DNA of 5,471 nt from JAYRWN01 sp041917975 (GCA_041917975.1 JAYRWN010000147.1:1-5471); one strand, 5' to 3'; numbered from the stretch's first letter, positions 1 through 4,830 are shown. The notes: generated by a model from the sequence alone, not told the origin. Numbers and translations are program-made.

Positions 1-114
1 ATGCATTATTAATTTAGTTTTTTCGCTGCGATCGGCATGACACACTAACCTATTTGAAAATTAGTGCAGGTACTAGAGTTACACTTAAAGAATAGAACCT
101 GATCATTCTATTCA

Positions 115-235
115 TGACCCTGAAAGGGTCAAATGTTTATAGCAAAATATTTCCGTTGAAACTATTCGACCCCGAGGGGGTCGTATAAAATGCTTGGACG
201 GTTGACACTATAAAGATTGAACCCCTTCAGGGTTC
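115..235. repeat. Array of three spaced GC-rich palindromic hairpins
   Basis: Three short inverted repeats stand out from the AT-rich background. The first is TGACCCT-gaa-AGGGTCA at 115-131, the second CGACCCC-gag-GGGGTCG at 167-183, and the third GAACCC-cttca-GGGTTC at 219-235. Centres are about 50-54 bases apart. Spacers are partly alike: GTTGAaACTAT precedes hairpin 2 and GTTGAcACTAT lies before hairpin 3. Stem bases differ between units but each change is matched on the opposite arm, which supports a conserved fold. Hairpin 3 has a TTC core instead of GAA/GAG, as if the palindrome were inverted. Similar palindromes are familiar from Bacteroidota intergenic regions; function is not known to me. 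Confidence 0.7.
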
Positions 236-296
236 TTCAACATAATTAATATCGTGCGGAGTAATCTATAATTTTATTAAATTTTTATGTGTGTTA

Positions 297-325
297 GAGA
301 TGCCTTCGCTATGGTGCCAATGACA
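297..325 (+). repeat. Degenerate interspersed repeat unit (GAGAT..CTTCGC..CAATGACA type)
   Basis: This 29-base stretch has the same length and layout as a common bacterial intergenic repeat that begins GAGATTGCTTCGCTA and ends GCAATGACA. By eye 23 of 29 positions agree with the form I remember. The comparison is from memory, so the assignment is tentative. Confidence 0.35.
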
Positions 326-456
326 AGTTATACAAATGCTTATAAATTAGATAGATTTCTCCATTCGTCATAAATAGTTATTTATTTTAATTGAGTACAT
401 TATGAATGATACGATTCTATTAAAATTATCGGTCGACTCAGTCGAAATGACATTAG

Positions 457-537
457 TTATGAAGGTAAAGCTTTTAATACCCTCTTAGTTTCTAAGTCAA
501 TGTTTAACGGTAATTCAATTACTCGCCAGCTTGCCAT
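457..537 (-). pseudogene. N-terminal remnant resembling a Fic-family protein, copy A
   Basis: The minus-strand frame starts with ATG at 537 and encodes 26 residues, M-A-S-W-R-V-I-E-L-P-L-N-I-D-L-E-T-K-R-V and then L-K-A-L-P-S, before a TAA. The segment around LPLNIDLETKRVLKALPS looks like the start of proteins with the Fic N-terminal domain (Fic/DOC family, AMP-transferases), where a 'DLETKAVLK' motif is followed by an 'AxxALAELKG' helix. That helix is missing here because of the deletion relative to copy B. A working Fic protein is several hundred residues and needs a catalytic HPFxxGNGR motif, which is absent. The fragment cannot be a functional enzyme. The family match is from memory of motifs and is not proven. 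Confidence 0.5.
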
Positions 538-563
538 TTGTAAAGAAATTTTAAAAATCTATA

Positions 564-597
564 CAAAGACAATCCATTCTGTAAAGAAATCGACAAA
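564..597 (-). promoter_or_regulatory. Bacteroidota-type promoter upstream of Fic-like remnant A
   Basis: Reading the minus strand, TTTG (597-594) is followed after 22 bases by TGTCTTTG (571-564), one mismatch from the Bacteroidota -7 element TAnnTTTG. The remnant ATG lies 26 bases further on. Copy B keeps the same two elements with the same 22-base gap. TGTAAAG arms at 539-545 and 580-586 and the inverse CTTTACA at 600-606 surround it and may be an operator. Inferred only. Confidence 0.35.
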
Positions 598-640
598 ATC
601 TTTACATTTAAAATTGATCTGTATAGAATTTATCAAAATC

Positions 641-838
641 CATACACAATGCCCAGTCTTTGCTTTGCCGGCAACGGTTCGGGCTTGCCGTAGGTGAGGG
701 CTTCTAACGTGGGCATGGACAAGCACCGGAGCGAAGCAGAGCCCAGTACAGCCCAAATCCTGCGCCAAGCAGGGGACTCGTCCGCCAAGAGTCGGTACAA
801 GCGCCGCCAGTAGTCAGGCAAACCACCTAACCAGGTAC
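641..838. repeat. GC-rich non-coding element next to the aminotransferase 3' end
   Basis: About 200 bases rich in G and C sit between the AT-rich repeat copy A and the stop codon at 842. Frames that cross it have no family resemblance and their composition follows the DNA bias. It contains a perfect 6-base inverted repeat, CGGCAA at 669-674 with TTGCCG at 685-690, and related CGCC-rich words (CGCCAAGAG, CGCCGCCAG) near 781-810. The wording (for example ATCCTGCGCCAAGCAGGGGA) looks like intergenic elements I associate with Bacteroidota genomes. It would form the 3' untranslated region of the aminotransferase transcript and could fold into a terminator-like structure, but no T-tract is seen. Confidence 0.45.
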
Positions 839-841
839 CAT

Positions 842-2086
842 CTACTTAGCAAGTGCCGCAATGGCATTCACCGCGTAATCAATATCGGCCAGGGTATTAT
901 AAATGTGCGGTGACAGGCGGATGCCACCGGAGGGTGCCGTAGCAATTCCGTATTTGGTATACAGGGTATTATACACACTAGCAGCGTCTTTGCCGGGCAA
1001 CGCAATAATGGTAATGCCCCCACTGAACTCAGGCGCCAATGGCGTAACGAACTGCACCTGTGGCACCTGCTTTTGCAATTGTGCTTTCAAATACGTGTTG
1101 AGTTGCACCACGCGTTGCTCAATGTTCTTGCGCCCCACGGCCTGGTGAAAGGTGAGGATATCGGGCAACGCGGCGGGCGAGGTTTCGTTGCGCTGGCCCA
1201 GCACACACAGGTTTTCATCCACGGTGTTGGCTTCATGCCAGCCCCCGCCAATGATGTTGGGCCAGATGCGCGTGAAATAGTCTTTCTGAATATAAAGCAC
1301 CCCATTTTCAAACGGGCCCATCAGCCACTTGTGGGTGCTGGCGGAATAAAACGTGCAGCCCATCTCGTGTACATCAATGTGGGTCATACCCAACGACTGC
1401 GCACCATCCACCAACGTCATAATTCCTTTGGCCCGGGCCAGGTTACAAATTTCTTTGGCAGGCAAGGCCAGGCCACTCACGTTAGAGATGTGCGAGAAGG
1501 TGATCAGTTTTGTTTTTGTGGTAATCGCGCGCTCAAACGGCTCCACCAATTGCTGAACAGAAGCAGGATTGGCGGGCAGCGCTATTTTAACTACCGTAAA
1601 GCCCAGCCGCCTGGCCTGGCTCTGCCACACCTCGCGGTTTGAATAATGGTTTTGATCCCAAATGATTACTTCGTCTCCAGCTTTCAGATCGAGACCGTGG
1701 GCAATCATGCAATTACTCTCACTGGTATTGCGGGTGATGCCGAGCTCCGTTTCGGCGGCGCCCACGAAAGCGGCCAACATACTCAGCGATTTCTTGCGCA
1801 ACCCAACAAACACCTCGCGGTATTGAAAGGAAACATCGCGGTTAAGGGCGTGCGTGTATTCAATCATGCGCTCGCGCACCACATCCGGGCTGGGGCATAG
1901 ATTGGCCGCATTCATCATGATGCGATTGCCGGGTACCGTGAATTGTTTTTTTATCTTGATCCAATATTCTTCGTCTGCCGCGTGGGTCCAGACGGGCAGG
2001 GGATTGGATTGCCCCAACACGGGGGCTAACCCGGTCAGGGAAGCGATGAGTGTTTGGATAAATTGTCTGCGCGTCTTTTGTTGCAT
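842..2086 (-). CDS. Tat-exported class V aminotransferase-fold PLP enzyme
   Basis: The 414-residue protein is an aminotransferase class V-fold, PLP-dependent enzyme of the isopenicillin N epimerase/cysteine desulfurase-like group. Its substrate is not determined. The N-terminus has a twin-arginine signal, T-R-R-Q-F-I-Q at residues 5-11, followed by a hydrophobic stretch to about residue 25, so export of the folded, cofactor-loaded protein is expected. PLP-site features are present in order: the T-R-N-T-S-E-S phosphate-binding segment (118-124), D-G-A-Q with the ring-pairing Asp227 (227-230), S-T-H-K with the Schiff-base Lys253, and G-G-I-R-L-S with a likely carboxylate-binding Arg390. Length is normal for the family and no break is seen. 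The ATG at 2086 is fixed by the signal peptide; there is no Shine-Dalgarno site, as is usual in Bacteroidota. It is more GC-rich than both flanks, and no operon partner is adjacent. Confidence 0.93.
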   Translation of the reverse strand: MQQKTRRQFIQTLIASLTGLAPVLGQSNPLPVWTHAADEEYWIKIKKQFTVPGNRIMMNAANLCPSPDVVRERMIEYTHALNRDVSFQYREVFVGLRKKSLSMLAAFVGAAETELGITRNTSESNCMIAHGLDLKAGDEVIIWDQNHYSNREVWQSQARRLGFTVVKIALPANPASVQQLVEPFERAITTKTKLITFSHISNVSGLALPAKEICNLARAKGIMTLVDGAQSLGMTHIDVHEMGCTFYSASTHKWLMGPFENGVLYIQKDYFTRIWPNIIGGGWHEANTVDENLCVLGQRNETSPAALPDILTFHQAVGRKNIEQRVVQLNTYLKAQLQKQVPQVQFVTPLAPEFSGGITIIALPGKDAASVYNTLYTKYGIATAPSGGIRLSPHIYNTLADIDYAVNAIAALAK

Positions 2087-2170
2087 GGCGTTTAGATGAG
2101 GTAAACAAGGTAAAAATAATTTGTGCGGGAAGAAAAGTTAATTTGTTGCTTGTGCGTTTGCGCTTCTTCC

Positions 2171-2477
2171 TCACTCAGCCTCTAAATGATATTCTTTTTG
2201 AATAAATGTTAATAGATTTTCGGCTTTTTTTTCTTGACTTAAGTTGATCTATATAAAATATATCAGTAGCTTTTACTTCAAGATAGGAATTGATCAATTC
2301 GTTTATTTCTGTTTTATCTTTTGTCAATAAAATAAAGCTATAATCTGCGGCGCTGTCAATATTATTGGTATTCAAATCGTCAAGAAAACGACTAAACCCG
2401 GTTTGGTCAAAAACTTTTTTCTGGAATTGTAATAGCCGCTGGTGAAATTCAATAACGTAATTAGTCTGGTTTAGATA
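2171..2477 (-). pseudogene. Frameshifted C-terminal fragment of an unknown protein
   Basis: I do not recognise the family. On the minus strand a protein-like frame runs from about 2475 (Y-L-N-Q-T-N-Y-V-I-E-F-H-Q-R-L-L) through L-T-K-D-K-T-E-I-N-E-L-I-N to I-D-Q-L-K-S-R-K-K. There it meets a run of eight A (plus-strand T at 2225-2232). Read straight through, it ends in a basic tail and a stop at 2175. With one A fewer, the frame continues as K-A-E-N-L-L-T-F-I-Q-K-E-Y-H-L-E-A-E and stops at 2171, which is much more protein-like. I infer a one-base insertion in the homopolymer, either a real mutation or a sequencing error. The fragment has no start of its own: upstream of about 2478 the DNA encodes an alcohol dehydrogenase N-terminus in another frame, so a longer apparent ORF starting at 2552 is a chimera. 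Rich in charged and helical residues, no signal peptide or membrane segment. Confidence 0.6.
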
Positions 2478-2562
2478 ACTCCCCCTTGGGAACAGGTTTT
2501 TGAACCCTCTCAATTCGCAATACTTCAGGCGGACCATATTTGGTGCAAACAACCGCTCTCAT
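2461..2562 (-). pseudogene. N-terminal remnant of a zinc-type alcohol dehydrogenase / quinone reductase
   Basis: From the ATG at 2562 the minus strand encodes M-R-A-V-V-C-T-K-Y-G-P-P-E-V-L-R-I-E-R-V followed by Q-K-P-V-P-K-G-E-L, then four unrelated residues and TAA at 2461-2463. The pattern M-(K/R)-A-x-V-x-x-x-Y-G-x-P-E-V-L and the K-P-V-P-K step are the signature start of NAD(P)-dependent medium-chain dehydrogenases. These proteins are normally 310-350 residues, with a GroES-like domain and a Rossmann domain, nearly all of which is missing. Homology appears to end at about 2478, where the unknown fragment begins. An upstream in-frame ATG at 2577 is possible but would add five residues before the family-typical start. 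This is a truncation product that cannot act as an enzyme. Confidence 0.75.
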
Positions 2563-2642
2563 CGTAGATTTAATCATTGCCTTTTTTTCTTACGTCCATA
2601 AATCGTTTTGTCGTCCGTTACTCCTGCCGCTAACATCTGCGT

Positions 2643-2906
2643 TCACGCATGTTTTATAGTGTATGTTTGATGGTTAATCCTGAGACTGTAATAGCCGGAA
2701 GTTTTTTCTGATGATTTTTCGGCTATGTAGATAGCAGCCCTGACCAAGTAAGGCCAGGCTTTGTCTCGATTATCGGAAACGGGCACCCATTTTTTAAAGG
2801 CAATCGCTTCCATTTGAAATGCGACCACCTTATTGAAATAATGAACGTATTGTAGCCGGAGATTATCGTTTAATAAATTTCTTGATCCTCGGTCCAGAAT
2901 CAACAT
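2643..2906 (-). CDS. Hypothetical 87-residue frame, probably a gene remnant
   Basis: I do not recognise this protein. The frame opens at an ATG inside the last 44 bases of the T9SS protein gene, in a different reading frame, and continues to a TGA at 2643-2645. Its first ~14 residues are therefore just the other frame of that gene. The remainder (V-V-A-F-Q-M-E-A-I-A-F-K-K-W-V-P-V, then A-W-P-Y-L-V-R-A-A-I-Y-I-A-E and S-G-Y-Y-S-L-R-I) has a convincing protein composition with a probable helix and a strand. No signal peptide, metal motif or membrane segment is visible. Given the truncated fragments just downstream, the likeliest reading is the C-terminal part of a lost gene that ended up behind the surface-protein gene. 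A real translationally coupled small gene is possible but less likely. Confidence 0.3.
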   Translation of the reverse strand: MLILDRGSRNLLNDNLRLQYVHYFNKVVAFQMEAIAFKKWVPVSDNRDKAWPYLVRAAIYIAEKSSEKTSGYYSLRINHQTYTIKHA

Positions 2907-4203
2907 CCTCCAGAATCAACCAGTAAATACCCGGTTGTAATTCTTCAACGTCAATGCTCATTTTTCCTTTGTGTTTTTGTTGATATTTGGCGCTGACTTG
3001 CGGCCTGCCAAGCTGATCAACAATGTACATTTTGCTCTTTTCGATGGATATCCCTTCCGGGAAATTTACAAATAGGCTATGGGCAGCAGGATTCGGAAAT
3101 AACTCCAAACCATTATTTACCTCCTCTAGACTTACAGCACCTAAGCTAAATTGCTTAGGATCAAAGAGGGCATGGGTTGGTTCACACTCCAGATTTGCGG
3201 AGCACTTTCGCTTCTTGCCACAAACATCTATGATTGTTACCTCCAGTTTGATCTTTCGATCCCCTACAGCCATCGTAATGTTGTCCGTCCCGTGACCGGT
3301 CAAAATCGACCACCCATGAGGATTGCCTTTGATCTCCCAGGCATATTCAAAAGGACCATAGCCACCCGAGACATTCACGGAAAAAGGAACACCGGAATCC
3401 CCACACAAAATGCTGCCCGGAACCATGATCTCACACGATGATGGCCTGGGATCTTCTACTTCTAAAGTAGACCAACAGCTATTGCCTGAAACAGGGTCAG
3501 TAATAGTGACCAAAACGGGCGTTCCAATATTCGCACAGCTCACCGTCGATGGGCTAATTATGGCTCCGGGAATACAAGCACCAGGCGGATCTAATAATAA
3601 CATATCCGGTGTCAGTGTGACGTTGCCGGAGGGTCCAAGTTGAACATTTACATCAGCATAGCAGCTCATAGTACCAACGGTATAAGATACCGTTACATAA
3701 GACCAGCAACTATTACCTGAAACAGGGTCAGTAATAGTGACCAAAACGGGCGTTCCAATATTCGCACAGCTCACCGTCGATGGGCTAATTATGACTCCGG
3801 GAATACAAGCACCAGGCGGATCTAATAATAACATATCTGGTGTCAGTGTGACGTTGCCGGAGGGTCCAAGGTCTACGTTTAAATTAGCATAGCAGCTCAT
3901 CGCTCCTCCAAAATATTTCACATGGATGTTGCCCCAACAAGTATTGCCTGACTCCAGGTCGGTTACCGTATAAACAATGGGTGCACCTATATCACTGCAG
4001 TCAAAACTGCTGGGTTCTACGATTAATGTACCGCATGCCGGCCCATAAGAGGCTAATACATCTTCTACAGAGATGGTGGCATAGCCACTGGCATTAAGTG
4101 CTAGGTTGATCTCCGCATAGCATACAAGCGTGCATTGTGCATTCACATTAGAATAGGCTAAGTAGGTCAATAAGACCGAAAATAAGAGGGTCGTCCTTTT
4201 CAT
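2863..4203 (-). CDS. Secreted Cys-rich repeat protein with T9SS type A sorting domain
   Basis: A 446-residue secreted, probably surface-associated protein of the kind common in Saprospiraceae; its ligand is unknown. I choose the ATG at 4203 because it gives a clean Sec signal peptide (M-K-R-T-T-L-L-F..., likely cut after N-V-N-A, residue 22). An in-frame GTG at 4239 would only add 12 residues in front. Three ~77-residue repeats follow (28-103, 104-180, 181-about 248), each with four Cys at nearly fixed spacing (28/57/69/89, 104/133/146/166, 181/210/223/243) and a T-D-x-x-S-G-N-(S/T)-C-W motif; two disulfides per unit are plausible. Residues about 256-340 form a PKD/Ig-like domain with five Cys. 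Residues about 367-446 match the T9SS type A sorting domain: L-F-P-N-P, then D-x-x-G-R, L-Q-P-G-I-Y-W-L and a K-K-F-I-K-R end. No break is seen. Confidence 0.9.
   Translation of the reverse strand: MKRTTLLFSVLLTYLAYSNVNAQCTLVCYAEINLALNASGYATISVEDVLASYGPACGTLIVEPSSFDCSDIGAPIVYTVTDLESGNTCWGNIHVKYFGGAMSCYANLNVDLGPSGNVTLTPDMLLLDPPGACIPGVIISPSTVSCANIGTPVLVTITDPVSGNSCWSYVTVSYTVGTMSCYADVNVQLGPSGNVTLTPDMLLLDPPGACIPGAIISPSTVSCANIGTPVLVTITDPVSGNSCWSTLEVEDPRPSSCEIMVPGSILCGDSGVPFSVNVSGGYGPFEYAWEIKGNPHGWSILTGHGTDNITMAVGDRKIKLEVTIIDVCGKKRKCSANLECEPTHALFDPKQFSLGAVSLEEVNNGLELFPNPAAHSLFVNFPEGISIEKSKMYIVDQLGRPQVSAKYQQKHKGKMSIDVEELQPGIYWLILEDVDSGPRIKKFIKR
3460..3894 (-). repeat. Near-identical tandem 231-base repeat inside the surface-protein gene
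   Basis: Repeats 2 and 3 of the encoded protein come from a DNA unit of 231 bases (77 codons). Bases 3485-3639 and 3716-3870 differ at only two of 155 positions (g/a in the 'atggctcc' word, c/t in 'atccgg'). Outside this core, at both unit edges, the copies differ more. Repeat 1 (3895-4122) has the same Cys framework but a quite different DNA sequence. This points to a recent duplication or gene conversion of the middle of the unit. Confidence 0.9.
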
Positions 4204-4357
4204 AAGCTTTGGTATTATAGTGAGATTTAAGTTAGTCACTAAGTTAACTACTTTTTTGAAGTATAATTATTAATTTTCTTATTGAAGCGGCAGTCTCCTC
4301 TATCTATGTGGTCAGGCTAGCTGCAGGAATGAGAACCGACGTTACCAACAGAGCAAC
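4204..4357. other. Upstream region of the surface-protein gene, possible coding debris
   Basis: This gap should contain the promoter of the surface-protein gene. On the minus strand TAACTTAG (one base from TAnnTTTG) lies at about 4231-4238 without a clear -33 partner, and TATAAT occurs about 12 bases before the ATG, too near for a normal -10. On the plus strand a 35-codon open frame from 4260 to the TAG at 4367 reads I-E-A-A-V-S-S-I-Y-V-V-R-L-A-A-G and has protein-like composition but no suitable start. I do not recognise it. Confidence 0.25.
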
Positions 4358-4497
4358 AATTGAGTAGATAATGAAGGATACGATTCTAATAAAATTATCG
4401 GTCGACTCAGTCTAATTGACATTAGTAATTCTTTGTAACCTCTTGGTTCCGGTTTGTTCGGCTTAGGTGGGACTAGGTGGTATTAGATCATTTTCTG

Positions 4498-4605
4498 TCA
4501 CGGTAGTTTTGCGGTTGCTGTAGGTACTGAAGGTAAAGCTTTTAATACCCTTTTAGTTTCTAAGTCAATATTTAACGGTAATTTTATTACTTTCCAAGTT
4601 GTCAT
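4498..4605 (-). pseudogene. N-terminal remnant resembling a Fic-family protein, copy B
   Basis: From ATG at 4605 the minus strand encodes 35 residues to a TGA at 4498-4500: M-T-T-W-K-V-I-K-L-P-L-N-I-D-L-E-T-K-R-V, then L-K-A-L-P-S-V-P-T-A-T-A-K-L-P. The second half lines up with the Fic N-terminal pattern 'LPSARxALAELKG' with scattered substitutions, the TGA standing where GGA (Gly) would be expected. Four of the first 26 residues differ from copy A. Beyond the stop, an out-of-phase T-E-S-T-D-N-F-I-R-I-V-S (about 4412-4377) loosely recalls the 'DSSxIENIVTT' segment of these proteins but could equally be unrelated repeat DNA. The inhibitory and catalytic parts of the protein are absent, so it is non-functional. 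Confidence 0.55.
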
Positions 4606-4629
4606 TTGTAAAGAAATTTTAAAATCTAT

Positions 4630-4663
4630 CAAATAGAATTCATTCTGTAAGGAAAGCGCCAAA
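4630..4663 (-). promoter_or_regulatory. Bacteroidota-type promoter upstream of Fic-like remnant B
   Basis: On the minus strand TTTG (4663-4660) is followed after 22 bases by TCTATTTG (4637-4630), one mismatch from TAnnTTTG and 24 bases before the remnant ATG. The -7 core differs in sequence from copy A (TCTATTTG against TGTCTTTG) yet keeps T-n-T-n-TTTG. TGTAAAG (4607-4613), TGTAAGG (4646-4652) and CTTTACA (4666-4672) repeat the arms seen in copy A, with the same 13-base gap between the last two. Confidence 0.35.
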
Positions 4664-4694
4664 ATCTTTACATTTAAAAACAGACATCAACCAT

Positions 4695-4714
4695 GCGGAG
4701 TCGCACGACCTCGC
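4695..4714. other. GC-rich imperfect palindrome
   Basis: The 20-base word gcggagtcgcacgacctcgc can fold with GCGG against TCGC, one mismatch, then GTC against GAC around a four-base gcac loop. It stands in otherwise AT-rich DNA about 120 bases past the hydrolase stop. It resembles in style the hairpins at 115-235 but has different arms. It could be a transcript-end structure for the hydrolase gene; no T-tract follows. Confidence 0.35.
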
Positions 4715-4771
4715 CGATGCTGAAGCACACAAGAATTGCGGGATTAAACCGTTGCTAAGATTCTAATCATT

Positions 4772-4811
4772 TTTAGCTTTAGCCATATTATTATGAAGCT
4801 AAACCATGGCT
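4772..4811. terminator. Interleaved inverted repeats past the hydrolase gene, possible terminator
   Basis: TTTAGCTT (4772-4779) pairs perfectly with AAGCTAAA (4796-4803), and AGCCAT (4781-4786) pairs with ATGGCT (4806-4811). The two stems are interleaved (A-B-A'-B'), so they compete or form a pseudoknot. It lies 20 bases past the hydrolase stop codon, where a terminator is expected. On the minus strand no proper T-run follows either stem, so a standard intrinsic terminator is not shown. Confidence 0.35.
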
Positions 4812-4830
4812 ATCTTTTTCAAAATGCATT

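Larger units (their letters stand above)
1..388. other. AT-rich non-coding region at left edge
   Basis: No credible coding frame was found on either strand in this 388-base stretch. It is AT-rich apart from the three hairpins at 115-235 and the degenerate repeat at 297-325, which are listed separately. Bases 1-114 and 326-388 show nothing I recognise. The nearest gene to the left is outside the window. Confidence 0.6.
389..613 (-). repeat. Dispersed repeat, copy A (Fic-like remnant plus leader)
   Basis: This 225-base block recurs in the same orientation at 4358-4679. From 390 to 457 the copies differ at 6 of 68 positions, and from 460 to 556 at 9 of 97 positions. Copy A lacks about 99 bases that copy B holds at 4427-4527. 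The repeat includes a minus-strand coding remnant (457-537) and about 75 bases of leader with promoter-like elements. Similarity stops abruptly at both ends, so the unit was duplicated as a block. Confidence 0.85.
4358..4679 (-). repeat. Dispersed repeat, copy B (Fic-like remnant plus leader)
   Basis: This 322-base block is the second copy of the element at 389-613 and is in the same orientation, 3969 bases away. It keeps the ~99-base segment (4427-4527) missing from copy A, so it is the more complete version. The ends of similarity correspond in both copies (aattgag on the left, catttaaaa on the right). The two blocks flank the aminotransferase, the gene debris and the surface-protein gene. 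No transposase, terminal inverted repeat or target duplication is visible. Confidence 0.85.

Noticed and set aside
115..235. Possible CRISPR array
   Set aside because: Only three units, the palindromes are 15-17 bases and not identical, and the spacers resemble each other instead of being unique. No cas gene is present.
500..821. Short frames on both strands across the repeat copy A and GC-rich element (500-697, 559-768, 633-821)
   Set aside because: Each crosses the boundary between AT-rich repeat and GC-rich island with a sharp change in composition, none has a recognisable motif, and the first frame is not preserved in repeat copy B, which has small length differences in the leader.
903..2099. 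Several long plus-strand open frames (up to 189 codons at 1073-1642)
   Set aside because: They are antisense to the intact aminotransferase gene, have no family resemblance, and the minus-strand frame explains the sequence fully.
2605..2650. Integron attC site
   Set aside because: The words GTTAGCG and TAACGG do not match the paired GTTRRRY / RYYYAAC core sites, and no integrase gene is in the window.
3023..3643. Plus-strand open frames of 77-96 codons
   Set aside because: They are antisense to the T9SS repeat protein and simply mirror its repeats.
2863..4239. GTG start at 4239 for the surface protein
   Set aside because: It would add 12 residues ahead of a clean Sec signal peptide that begins at the ATG at 4203.
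389..4679. Composite transposon bounded by the two repeat copies
   Set aside because: No transposase, terminal inverted repeats or target-site duplications are visible; the repeats carry a dead gene start instead, so the arrangement is reported only as a flanking duplication.
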